From NCBI GenBank assembly GCA_902464035.1, contig CABQHT010000002.1, positions 3,145-67,144 of the forward strand: a DNA stretch of 64,000 nt. The letters run 5' to 3'. Both the position numbers and the translations under genes were made by a program. The stretch comes from an uncultured Collinsella sp. (GTDB taxonomy: Bacteria; Actinomycetota; Coriobacteriia; Coriobacteriales; Coriobacteriaceae). The notes below the pieces were generated by a model that was given only the letters and a program-made list of their open reading frames with translations, did no database searches and was not told the origin of the DNA. Of this stretch, positions 1-7,390 are shown piece by piece (the stretch's first letter is position 1; every line of letters begins with the position of its first letter).

Positions 1-246
1 ACCCAAGTCCATCTCCATCATGCGCAGCTCGTCCTGGTTGTAGTGAAAGTCACCGCCACGCGGGCGAACCATGCACATCACTCGCGCGTCATGCTCGTGA
101 GCATAGCTGACCGTAGTGCTGATAACGCCGGCCGAGGGCGTGGTACCACCGACGGCAAGGTTGTCGCACAACTCGATGCGCTTAGCACCGGCATCGATAG
201 CCGCCGGCACACGCTCAAAGTTCTCGGCACAAAACTCGTACAGCAT
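1..246 (-). CDS. cutC: CutC family protein, N-terminal part
   Basis: The 82 visible codons run off the left edge, so only the N-terminus is seen. The translation begins MLYEFCAENFERVPAAIDAG and continues with RIELCDNLAVGGTTPSAGVI and MVRPRGGDFHYNQDE. These are the hallmark segments of the CutC TIM-barrel family: ELC, then GGxTPSxG, then RPRGGDFxY. CutC proteins were linked to copper homeostasis, but the enzymatic role is unsettled. A G-rich stretch (GGGGGC) lies just upstream of the ATG at 246. The gene is divergent from the PadR cassette. Family assignment is secure; function is not. Confidence 0.9.
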   Translation of the reverse strand, partial: MLYEFCAENFERVPAAIDAGAKRIELCDNLAVGGTTPSAGVISTTVSYAHEHDARVMCMVRPRGGDFHYNQDELRMMEMDLG

Positions 247-464
247 AGATAGCCCCCAGGAGACATTTCGATTTCCACACGGCATTGTCGCACGTTAAAT
301 AGCAACCCGCACGATGGAACAAAACCTTGACAAGGAGTGTCCCAAAGTGCCGGCACATAAGGAACGTCCCCAGGTGCCACCTTGAGCGATGGGTTCTCAT
401 TTAAGTACGTCCCCAATGAGTACCCGCAGGGGACAGACAGACCGGACTCCCTATACGACAACTG
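247..464. other. Intergenic region with GTCCC-containing repeat fragments
   Basis: No credible gene is seen in these 218 bases between cutC and padR. The segment from about 330 to 440 contains several short GTCCC/GGGAC-type words (AGTGTCCCAAAGTG, GAACGTCCCC, TACGTCCCCAATG, GGGGACAGACAG). Similar words recur in other intergenic gaps of this window (about 5839, 40515, 54617, 55444), so this looks like a decayed member of a dispersed intergenic repeat. Seen by eye only; boundaries are approximate. Confidence 0.4.
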
Positions 465-512
465 TTGACATCATATACTATGTGTCATATAGTAGGCGTT
501 ACACAGTATACT
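465..512 (+). promoter_or_regulatory. padR promoter with palindromic operator
   Basis: A near-consensus sigma-70 promoter is present: TTGACA at 465-470, a 17-base spacer and TATAGT at 488-493. The inverted repeat TACTAT-N7-ATAGTA (476-494) covers the spacer and the -10 box, and a second palindrome AGTATACT lies at 505-512. PadR-family repressors typically bind such AT-rich dyads over their own promoter. Repression of the cassette by its first product is therefore inferred. The RBS AAAGGAGG follows at 517-524. Confidence 0.8.
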
Positions 513-530
513 ACGAAAGGAGGTGTGCGG

Positions 531-851
531 ATGGAGGCACAGATGAAGCGCGGCTTCCTCGAGGCCTGCGTGCTCGCGGCCGTCTCGGGCGAGGAATCCT
601 ACGGCTATCAGATCGTGAAGGACGTGCCCGCGAGTATGGGGCTCACGGAATCCACGCTCTATCCGTTGCTCAAGCGCCTGGAGAAGGCGGGCTGCATCAC
701 CGCGCGCTCCGCCGAGCACAACGGGCGGCTGCGGAGGTACTACCGCATCACGGACGCCGGGCGCGAGCGTATCGCCGAGTTCCTCGCCGAATGGCCATCC
801 GTGCAGGAGATCTACCGTTACGTGGAGGGGGCGCACCATGACGCGCGATGA
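531..851 (+). CDS. PadR family transcriptional regulator
   Basis: The protein of 106 residues begins MEAQMKRGFLEACVLAAVSG. It has the PadR winged-helix signature: SYGYQIVKD, then STLYPLLKRLEKAG, then RRYYRITDAGRERIAEF. Length fits the short PadR-s1 subfamily, which has the DNA-binding domain and a short dimerisation helix. The ATG at 531 is chosen because AAAGGAGG sits seven bases upstream; an in-frame start at 465 lies in the promoter. It overlaps the next gene by 14 bases, the usual arrangement of PadR-DUF1700 pairs. The ligand or signal is unknown; envelope stress is a common proposal. Confidence 0.93.
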   Translation: MEAQMKRGFLEACVLAAVSGEESYGYQIVKDVPASMGLTESTLYPLLKRLEKAGCITARSAEHNGRLRRYYRITDAGRERIAEFLAEWPSVQEIYRYVEGAHHDAR

Positions 852-1470
852 GTTCTTGAACCGGCTGGGCGAGCTTCTGGCCTGCCTGCCGGCAGATCAG
901 GTAAAGGAAACGCAGGAGTTCTACGCGGAGGCCATCGCCGACCGTATGGAGGACGGCATGACGGAGGCCGAGGCTGTGGCCGCCATGGGCACGCCCGGTG
1001 AGGTCGCCGAGGCAACGCTCGACGAACTGCCCGCCGTGCCGCGCGCGATCGCGAGGACCAAGCGCAAGAGCACGGCACTTCTATGGGCGCTCGCCATCGT
1101 GGGCTCTCCGGTATGGATTCCGCTGCTGCTCGCGTTCGTCGCCGTTGCCGCTGCAGTCTACATCTGTATTTGGGTTCTTGCGCTCTGCGTGTGGATCGTG
1201 GCCGCGGCATTCGGGGGCGCGGGCCTGGTAGGGCTCCTGTTCGCCGTGGACGGCATCATTATCGGGCATGTTCCGTACGTTTTGGCCTCGATGGGAATGG
1301 GATTCGCTTCCATCGGTGTGGCGCTCCTCACGGGAGCCGGCGCCTGGACGGCGTCCAAGCAGATCGCGCGCCTCTCTGCCCTTTGGGCGAAGAAAGCCGT
1401 TTCGCCCTTCTGGAAAGATCGAGGCAATAAGAGCCGCATGGGCGCCGAAGCGGCGCCGCTCACGGCATAG
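838..1470 (+). CDS. DUF1700 (HAAS-type) membrane protein
   Basis: The 210-residue protein starts MTRDEFLNRLGELLACLP and has the DUF1700 helical head (QEFYAEAIADRMEDGMTEAEAVAAMGTP). Several hydrophobic segments follow at roughly residues 80-175, consistent with four transmembrane helices, and the tail is basic. Proteins of this family are encoded next to PadR regulators and are thought to act with them as membrane partners; the biochemical role is unknown. The start lies inside padR, so translation is probably coupled. The next gene follows after 14 bases. Confidence 0.88.
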   Translation: MTRDEFLNRLGELLACLPADQVKETQEFYAEAIADRMEDGMTEAEAVAAMGTPGEVAEATLDELPAVPRAIARTKRKSTALLWALAIVGSPVWIPLLLAFVAVAAAVYICIWVLALCVWIVAAAFGGAGLVGLLFAVDGIIIGHVPYVLASMGMGFASIGVALLTGAGAWTASKQIARLSALWAKKAVSPFWKDRGNKSRMGAEAAPLTA

Positions 1471-1484
1471 GAAGGAGTGCAAAC

Positions 1485-1748
1485 ATGTCCAGCGTAAAAA
1501 GGATTTACCTTGCCGTAGCGGGTGGGCTTGTTGCCACGGGGCTCGTCCTGGCTGCTATCGGATTTGTGGCCTCCGGCTTTAACCTCGCTGTGCTCAACAC
1601 GCAGATCGACCTGCGCGATGACACCATCATTCTGGGTGGTGTTGAAATAGACGACCCGACAGGGCTTCCACTCATCGAGCAGCTTGCCGAGGTCGGCGAG
1701 ATCCATATTGGATCTGCAACGACTGGTTCGTCTTCTCCTCGCAAATGA
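1485..1748 (+). pseudogene. DUF4097-type protein, truncated after the N-terminus
   Basis: Eighty-seven residues remain: one N-terminal transmembrane helix (VAGGLVATGLVLAAIGFVAS) and about 50 extracytoplasmic residues. The sequence then runs into SSPRK and a stop. In PadR-DUF1700 cassettes the third gene often encodes a signal-anchored DUF4097 beta-repeat protein of 250-350 residues, and the intact example in this window (45973-46872) has the same membrane-anchor opening. No beta-repeats are left here, and decayed DNA with a transposase remnant follows directly. Truncation by an insertion is inferred. The RBS GGAAGGAG is intact, so the short peptide may still be made. Confidence 0.6.
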
Positions 1749-1999
1749 TCGAGCTCGTAGCAGCCGTCCCCCCTTCGGGCGCACCACGACGGGCATGAGC
1801 ACGCCGCGCTCGGAGCCTTTTTGCGAGACCTTCCGTCACGCTCTTCCTGCGTGGTGAACCGGTCATCGACCGACGAGAGGCTGATGGGAATCTCTCGACT
1901 TCGGGCCAATCCCGCTCACCGATCTGGTCTTCCTTCGTGATGCGCACATAAGCGAGCAGACACCGCGCAGAGCTTCAGCGCGGCCGCACTTCCACGTCT
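1749..1999. other. Decayed sequence without an intact gene
   Basis: All six frames are broken. On the minus strand, pieces from adjacent frames (KEDQIGERDWPEVE, FTTQEERD, VLMPVVVRPKGG) look like parts of one small protein split by frameshifts, perhaps an antitoxin or another short regulator. I cannot identify it. The plus strand does not give a recognisable continuation of the truncated DUF4097 gene. Confidence 0.4.
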
Positions 2000-2220
2000 A
2001 TGACGGAGGTGCCCGGCGGCGTCTTGGCGATCCCCTTGTTTGCAGGCGTTAGCGCGTGGGGATTGCCCACTCGGGGGCCGAGGCCGCCGAGGACGGCGGC
2101 GAACCTCGCGGTGTCATTCGACATCGCGAGGTTCCCGGACCATGACCACCTGGCCTCGTACCGCGGCATAGCCCCAAGGGTGAGGAGCTTCGGCACGTCG
2201 ATCAGGGCGCCCGCGCAGCG
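2000..2220 (+). mobile_element. IS110-family transposase remnant
   Basis: The plus-strand translation contains GPRPPRTAANLAVSFDIARF, then PDHDHLASYRGIAPRVRSFG and TSIR. This matches the C-terminal transposase_20 (IS116/IS110/IS902) pattern, in which GxGxxTAAxL is followed by DIxxFPxxDxLASYxGLAPxxxxSGTS. Only about 50 residues are recognisable and both ends are degenerate, so the element is dead. It lies directly after a truncated chromosomal gene, which suggests it or its parent caused the truncation. I did not find the IS ends. Confidence 0.75.
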
Positions 2221-2229
2221 TCGACTGGT

Positions 2230-2251
2230 CCGCCGTTCGGTAGAACGGCGG
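2230..2251 (-). terminator. Hairpin after livF
   Basis: CCGCCGTTC-GGTA-GAACGGCGG is a perfect 9-bp stem with a 4-base loop, lying 6 bases downstream of the livF stop codon. There is no clear U-run, so it may be a weak terminator or a transcript-stabilising 3' hairpin for the liv operon. Confidence 0.55.
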
Positions 2252-2257
2252 AACCGC

Positions 2258-2971
2258 CTAGCCGCCCAAGTAAGCTTTACGCACGTTGTCGTCGTGCAGC
2301 AGCTCTTGGCCGGTGCCGGTCATGGTGATCTTGCCGGTCTCGAGCACGTAGCCGCGCGTGGCGATTGAAAGCGCCATCTGGGCGTTCTGCTCGACCAGAA
2401 GCACCGTGGTGCCGGCCTTGTGCAGGTCCTCGACAATCTGGAAGATCTGCTCAATCAGAATCGGCGCCAGACCCATGGAAGGCTCATCGAGCATGAGCAG
2501 CTTGGGGTTGCTCATAAGGGCGCGCCCCATAACGAGCATCTGCTGCTCGCCGCCCGAAAGGGTGCCGGCGACCTGGCGACGGCGCTCTTTAAGGCGCGGG
2601 AACTGCTCGTAGACGCGCTCAAGGCCCGGAGCCACCGTGGACTTGGGCTGCGTGTAGGCGCCCATCTCCAGGTTCTCCTCGACCGTCATCTGCAAAAAGG
2701 CGCGACGGCCCTCGGGCACCTGGGCCAGGCCCTTGCCCACCAGTTTATCGGCAGGCGTATGGGTAATGTCCTCGCCCATAAACTTGATGGAGCCGGTCTT
2801 GGAACGCAGCAGGCCCGAGACGGTTTTAAGCGTCGTGGACTTACCGGCGCCGTTCGCGCCGATCAGGGCCACGATCTCGCCCTCGTTGACGTTAAAGGAG
2901 ATGTCCTTGATGGCGTGGATAGCGCCGTACCAGACGTTGATGTTGTAGACGGAAAGCATCGGCTCTGCCAT
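2258..2971 (-). CDS. livF: Branched-chain amino-acid ABC transporter, ATP-binding protein LivF
   Basis: The 237-residue ABC ATPase has Walker A GANGAGKST, signature LSGGEQQML and Walker B LLMLDEPSMGLAP, with the H-loop region LLVEQNAQMAL. LivF proteins power uptake of leucine, isoleucine and valine (or related amides) with LivG through the LivHM channel at the cytoplasmic face. The gene is last in the minus-strand order livJ-livJ-livH-livM-livG-livF and abuts livG without a gap. A G-rich RBS lies inside the livG end. Confidence 0.96.
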   Translation of the reverse strand: MAEPMLSVYNINVWYGAIHAIKDISFNVNEGEIVALIGANGAGKSTTLKTVSGLLRSKTGSIKFMGEDITHTPADKLVGKGLAQVPEGRRAFLQMTVEENLEMGAYTQPKSTVAPGLERVYEQFPRLKERRRQVAGTLSGGEQQMLVMGRALMSNPKLLMLDEPSMGLAPILIEQIFQIVEDLHKAGTTVLLVEQNAQMALSIATRGYVLETGKITMTGTGQELLHDDNVRKAYLGG

Positions 2972-3832
2972 TTAGTTCTCCCCCTTATCCTGCTTGCCCA
3001 GATATGCCTCAATTACGGCATCGTTGTTCTGAATCTCCTCGGCCGTGCCCTTGGCGATGACCTTACCAAAGTTGAGCACGCAGATGCCCTCGCAGATGTT
3101 CATGACGAGCGACATGTCGTGCTCGATAAGCATGATGGCGATGCCAAAGGTGTCGCGGATCTTGACGATGTTCTCCATGAGCTCCGCGGTCTCGGACGGG
3201 TTCATGCCGGCGGCAGGCTCGTCGAGCAGCAGCAGTTTGGGGTTGGTGGCAAGCGCGCGGACGATCTCCAGACGACGCTGGGCGCCGTAAGGCAGCGAGC
3301 CGGCCTGCTCGTTTGCCAGGTGCTCCATATCAAAGATGGACAGCAGCTCCATGGCGCGCTCGTGGGCGGCCTTCTCGTGCTTCCAGTACGTCGGCAGGCG
3401 CAGTACGCCCTCAAAGCCGGAGTAGCGCTCCTGGTTGTGCAGGCCGACCTTAACGTTGTCCTCCACCGTCATGGTGTTGAACAGGCGAATGTTCTGGAAC
3501 GTACGGGCGATACCCATACGGTTGACCTGGTAGACGGACTTGCCCGAGGTGTCCTCGCCGTCGAGCAGGATAGTACCGTGCGTGGGCTGGTACACCTTGG
3601 TGAGCAGGTTGAAGACCGTGGTCTTACCGGCACCGTTGGGACCGATCAGACCGGCGATCTCGGTCTTACCGATGGTCAGGCTAAAGTCGTCGACTGCCTT
3701 AAGGCCGCCAAATTCAATGCCCAAGTGGATGCACTCGAGCGCCGGGCGCTGGCCCAGGTCGCGGTCGGGAACGATGGCGCCAGAAGGATACGGGACCATC
3801 TTGCCCTTGTTGAACTCAAACTTACTGGGCAT
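2972..3832 (-). CDS. livG: Branched-chain amino-acid ABC transporter, ATP-binding protein LivG
   Basis: The 286-residue ABC ATPase has Walker A GPNGAGKTT and Walker B LLLLDEPAAGMNPSE. The signature loop is degenerate (LPYGAQRRLE), which is typical of LivG. The C-terminal tail contains EEIQNNDAVIEAYLG, another LivG family mark. The start overlaps livM by 11 bases, so translation is coupled. It pairs with LivF. Confidence 0.96.
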   Translation of the reverse strand: MPSKFEFNKGKMVPYPSGAIVPDRDLGQRPALECIHLGIEFGGLKAVDDFSLTIGKTEIAGLIGPNGAGKTTVFNLLTKVYQPTHGTILLDGEDTSGKSVYQVNRMGIARTFQNIRLFNTMTVEDNVKVGLHNQERYSGFEGVLRLPTYWKHEKAAHERAMELLSIFDMEHLANEQAGSLPYGAQRRLEIVRALATNPKLLLLDEPAAGMNPSETAELMENIVKIRDTFGIAIMLIEHDMSLVMNICEGICVLNFGKVIAKGTAEEIQNNDAVIEAYLGKQDKGEN

Positions 3833-4910
3833 CGGCTGCTACCTCCTTCTTGGAAGCAAAGCGGTCCTTAATGCGTGCGAAGAACGCCTTGAGCTGCGGG
3901 TTGTTGGTAAAGATCATGACCAGGATCAGCACGATGGCGTAGATGAGCATGCGGTAGTCCGAGAACTGACGGAGCAGCTCGGGAAGCACCGTGAGCAACG
4001 CCGCCGCGATGACGGAGCCGCGCATATTGCCCAGACCGCCCAGGACCACGAATACCAGGATGAGGATGGACGTGTTGAAGTCGAACTTGGTGGCGGAAAG
4101 CTGCGAGAAGTTACCGCCGAAGAGGGCTCCGGCAGCGCCGGCGAGAGCGGCGGAAACCACGAAGGCGATCATGCGGTACTCGGTGACGGAGATGCCCACG
4201 GACTCGGCAGCGATCTTGTTGTCGCGCACGGCCATAATGGCACGGCCGGTACGGCTGCGAACCAGGTTGAGCACGATCACGAGTGCGACCATGACCAGGA
4301 CGGCACCGGCGAGGAAGGTCGAGTACGTCGACACGCCCGATGCGCCCTGGGCGCCCTTGATGATGGCGGTGCCGTCCTCGAGCAGGTGCAGGTCGTCGAT
4401 CGTGGAGTTACCTGTAATGTTAAAGATCACATGCAGGCCGCGGGAGTCGACGCCCACGATAAGGCAGGTGACGATCTCTTTGATGATCTCGCCAAAGGCC
4501 AGCGTCACGATAGCCAGGTAATCGCCGCTCAGGCGAAGGACCGGGATGCCGATCAAGAAGCCCAGGATGGCGGCAGCGATGGCGCCGACCACGATGCTGA
4601 TGATAAGGCGCACCGGATCGGAGGGAACGGCGCTCTCCAGCGCGACGGCGGTGACGATTCCCGTATAGGCACCGACACTCATAAAGCCCGCGTGGCCCAG
4701 CGACAAGTCGCCCGCGATGCCGACGACGAGGTTAAGGGAGATGGCCATGACGATATAGGCCGTAATGGGAACCAGCTGACCGGCGATCATGCGCGGAATC
4801 ATGTGGTTGGACTGCATAAAGAACACGATGGCGAACGCCACAAGGCACATGGCGTACGTGACAAAGTCGTGACGCGTCTGCTTGTCTTTAAGAAACTTCA
4901 TAACGCTCAC
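3822..4910 (-). CDS. livM: Branched-chain amino-acid ABC transporter permease LivM
   Basis: The 362-residue, very hydrophobic protein has the LivM motif SLNLVVGIAGDLSLGHAGFM near the N-terminus and the EAA-like segment ESVGISVTEYRMIAFVVSAALAG in the middle. Roughly ten membrane helices are expected. It forms the heterodimeric channel with LivH. The ATG follows the livH stop directly. Confidence 0.95.
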   Translation of the reverse strand: MSVMKFLKDKQTRHDFVTYAMCLVAFAIVFFMQSNHMIPRMIAGQLVPITAYIVMAISLNLVVGIAGDLSLGHAGFMSVGAYTGIVTAVALESAVPSDPVRLIISIVVGAIAAAILGFLIGIPVLRLSGDYLAIVTLAFGEIIKEIVTCLIVGVDSRGLHVIFNITGNSTIDDLHLLEDGTAIIKGAQGASGVSTYSTFLAGAVLVMVALVIVLNLVRSRTGRAIMAVRDNKIAAESVGISVTEYRMIAFVVSAALAGAAGALFGGNFSQLSATKFDFNTSILILVFVVLGGLGNMRGSVIAAALLTVLPELLRQFSDYRMLIYAIVLILVMIFTNNPQLKAFFARIKDRFASKKEVAADAQ

Positions 4911-5792
4911 CTACACCTTCTCGGGGACGTACTTGCCCAAGAGGCCGGCAGGCTTGACGAGCAGGACGATGATCAGAACACCAAAGACGATGGAGTTGGC
5001 AAGGCTCGTGGAAATGTAGGCCTGCGCCATCGCCTCGATGATGCCGATGAGAATGCCACCGACAAAGGCGCCGGGGATGGAGCCGATACCGCCAAAGACG
5101 GCGGCGTCGAAGGCCTTGATGCCAGGCATGGCACCCGTCGTGGGCTGCAGCACCGGCGAGTAGGAGCACAGGAGCACGCCGGCGATGGCGGCAAGGGCAG
5201 AGCCGATGGCAAACGTCATCGAGATGGTGCGGTTGACGTTGATGCCCATGAGCTGAGCGGCGGCCTTGTCCTCGGACACGGCGCGCATGGCTTTGCCCAT
5301 CTTGGTCTTACCTGTAAAGAACATCAGGCCGGCCATGATAACCAGGCAGGCGACGATGGTGACGAGCGACACGGCGCTCACGTTGAACTTGGCCAAGAAC
5401 TCCGGCACCGGGAAGGTGACGAGCGAAGTGAAGTTCTTGGGCGTGGCGCCCCACAGAAGCTGCGCGGCATTCTGCAGGAAGTAGGACACGCCGATGGCCG
5501 TGATCAAAACGGCCAGCGGGCCTGCTTGGCGCAGCGGCTTATAGGCCAGACCCTCAATGAGAACACCGAGAACCGTGCAGACCACGCAAGAGAGAATTAC
5601 AGATGCCCAGCCCGGGAGGCCGAGATACGACGTGGCGCAGAACGAGACATAGGCACCGACCATGATGACGTCGCCGTGAGCGAAGTTCAGCATCTTGGCG
5701 ATACCGTAGACCATGGTGTAGCCCAACGCGATGATGGCGTAGACGCTGCCCATGGACAGGCCGTTGACCAGGTATTGGATAAAGACCGTCAT
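4911..5792 (-). CDS. livH: Branched-chain amino-acid ABC transporter permease LivH
   Basis: The 293-residue permease begins MTVFIQYLVNGLSMGSVYAI and carries YTMVYGIAKMLNFAHGDVIM, the LivH hallmark. The ATG at 5792 is chosen because AAAGGGGG lies nine bases upstream; the frame is open further but runs into a hairpin region. It forms the channel with LivM. About 140 bases with two palindromes separate it from the upstream binding-protein gene. Confidence 0.95.
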   Translation of the reverse strand: MTVFIQYLVNGLSMGSVYAIIALGYTMVYGIAKMLNFAHGDVIMVGAYVSFCATSYLGLPGWASVILSCVVCTVLGVLIEGLAYKPLRQAGPLAVLITAIGVSYFLQNAAQLLWGATPKNFTSLVTFPVPEFLAKFNVSAVSLVTIVACLVIMAGLMFFTGKTKMGKAMRAVSEDKAAAQLMGINVNRTISMTFAIGSALAAIAGVLLCSYSPVLQPTTGAMPGIKAFDAAVFGGIGSIPGAFVGGILIGIIEAMAQAYISTSLANSIVFGVLIIVLLVKPAGLLGKYVPEKV

Positions 5793-5838
5793 GTTCCACA
5801 TCCCCCTTTCGAATAGGTTTCCAGTTGATGTATGAAAC

Positions 5839-5899
5839 AGGGACGTTACACTGTCCCTAGATACCAAGCAAGCAGGGAAGGCCAAAACCTCCCCTGCTT
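5839..5899. terminator. Two hairpins between livJ and livH
   Basis: AAGCAGGG (from 5870) pairs with CCCTGCTT (to 5899); on the minus strand this is a strong stem just downstream of the binding-protein gene. A second small palindrome, AGGGAC-N8-GTCCCT, lies at 5839-5858. Partial termination here would make more binding protein than permease, which is common in ABC operons. The second palindrome resembles other GGGAC words in this window and may be a repeat fragment. Confidence 0.5.
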
Positions 5900-5931
5900 G
5901 GGATCAAAACCGCTCTATGTAAGGCGGTCTA

Positions 5932-7119
5932 TTAGGCCTGTACGTACTTGCCATCGGTGATAACGTACGCCGTGGGGTCCTTCTGGACCTGACCCTTATC
6001 GTTCCAGGTGAGCTTGCCGGTCAGACCGTCAACGGTAATCTTGAGCATAGCCTTGGGCAGCTTCTCGGCGACCTCGGTCGGATCGGCGTCGACACCAAGA
6101 CCGGCCTCCTTGAGGGCCTCAGCCACCGCGTGCACGCCATCGTAGGCGTCGGCGGCAAACTGGTCGGGGGTATCGCCGTACTTATCCTTGTAAGCGTTGA
6201 CGAAGTCGGCATTCTTCTCGTCGTCGGCGGAGAACGGGGTCATAAGCAGCAGGCCCTCGGCAAGAGAAGTGTCGAAGCCCTCAACGCCCAGGATGCCGTC
6301 CATGCCGTCGCAGCCCATCATCTTGACGTCGTAGCCCATGTCCTTGGCGTTCTTGAGCAGGACGGACGCCGGCGTGTAGTAGATCGGCGCGAAGATCATG
6401 GTGGCGCCGGCCTGCTTGGCCTTGGTCAGCTGGTTGGTAAAGCTCGTGGCAGAGTCGTCCTTAAAGGTCTCCTCGTCAACAACCTCGAGCTTGGACTCAG
6501 CGGCCTGGGCCTTAAAGGAATCCGCGATGCCCGAAGAATAGGCGTCGCCGGAGTTATAGAACAGCACGAACTTCTCGTCCGCATACTTCTGCGCCAGGAA
6601 CTTGGCAGCGTTGACACCCTGGTTGGGGTCGGTGAAGCAAACCTGGAAGACGCAATCCTTGCCGTCGGTGACGTCCTCGGAGGACGCGGACGGGGTGATC
6701 ATGAATGTCTTGGGGTCGTTACCGCACTCGGCGGCAACGGCAACCGACGCACCCGTGGTGGTCGGACCGACGAGGGCCTGCATGCCCCAGTCGAGCAGGG
6801 TGTTGAAGGCGTTGACGGCCTTCTCGCCATCGGCCTGGTCATCCTCGGCCTTGCTGGCAAGCGGCAGCTCCTTGGTCGAGAAATCCTTGCAGCCAAGCTC
6901 GACACCCTGGGTAACGGACTTGCCGTAGGACGCGTTGGCGCCGGTCAGCGGGCCGATGGTGCCGATCTTAAACGAAGCGTCGCCCGAAGCGGAACCGCTG
7001 TCGCCGCCGTTGGAGGAGCAGCCAGCTAGAATGGACATCGCCCCCAGACCTGCTGCGCTCGCGATAACGCTCCTGCGATTCATAACAGGGTTCAATGACT
7101 TACCGGTGAGGCTCGACAT
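5932..7119 (-). CDS. livJ: Branched-chain amino-acid ABC transporter substrate-binding lipoprotein
   Basis: The 395-residue protein has a positively charged N-terminus with the twin arginine MNRRSVIASAAGLGAMSILA, followed by the lipobox LAGCSS and a Gly/Ser-rich linker. It would be exported and anchored by a lipid. The mature part is a LivJ/Peripla_BP_6 fold: GTIGPLTGANASYG, ALVGPTTTGASVAVA, then YYTPASVLLKNAKDMG. The start at 7119 has the RBS GAGAGGAGAG. It is closely related to the next upstream gene (7391-8557), so the operon holds two binding proteins for one channel. Confidence 0.93.
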   Translation of the reverse strand: MSSLTGKSLNPVMNRRSVIASAAGLGAMSILAGCSSNGGDSGSASGDASFKIGTIGPLTGANASYGKSVTQGVELGCKDFSTKELPLASKAEDDQADGEKAVNAFNTLLDWGMQALVGPTTTGASVAVAAECGNDPKTFMITPSASSEDVTDGKDCVFQVCFTDPNQGVNAAKFLAQKYADEKFVLFYNSGDAYSSGIADSFKAQAAESKLEVVDEETFKDDSATSFTNQLTKAKQAGATMIFAPIYYTPASVLLKNAKDMGYDVKMMGCDGMDGILGVEGFDTSLAEGLLLMTPFSADDEKNADFVNAYKDKYGDTPDQFAADAYDGVHAVAEALKEAGLGVDADPTEVAEKLPKAMLKITVDGLTGKLTWNDKGQVQKDPTAYVITDGKYVQA

Positions 7120-7390
7120 GCGGCTCTCCTCTCAAATCTCGTCGGGTTTTGGTTACCCGACAGGCCATCCTTCGCCGTGTTCGGCGTTCGCAAAATAGTA
7201 GACGCTTTAGTTGAGAAAAGTGGCGATTATTTCAACTTTTCTTTTACTTTGTCCATTTATCCATAAATATGCGTATCCCTGTCTGTTTATGCAGTTTAGC
7301 CACTTTATTGTGTGAAAGTAATGTTTCCATTCCGTTACAAGCGTCCTTACCCTGAATAAAACGACCCCACCGGTCTCGTTGTATACGCAC
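7120..7390 (-). promoter_or_regulatory. Region between the two binding-protein genes
   Basis: The segment is strikingly AT-rich at 7200-7330. On the minus strand a short stem followed by GTTTTATT (about 7355-7380) follows the upstream binding-protein gene and could terminate it. The AT-rich part probably holds a separate promoter for the second gene; ATTTAT-CC-ATAAAT near 7253 is a small dyad. No convincing -35/-10 pair was assigned. Confidence 0.4.

Noticed and set aside
3540..5816. A 758-codon open frame on the plus strand opposite livG, livM and livH
   Set aside because: The liv genes have full motif support; this frame is rich in His/Asp/Gly with no domain and is an artefact of base composition.
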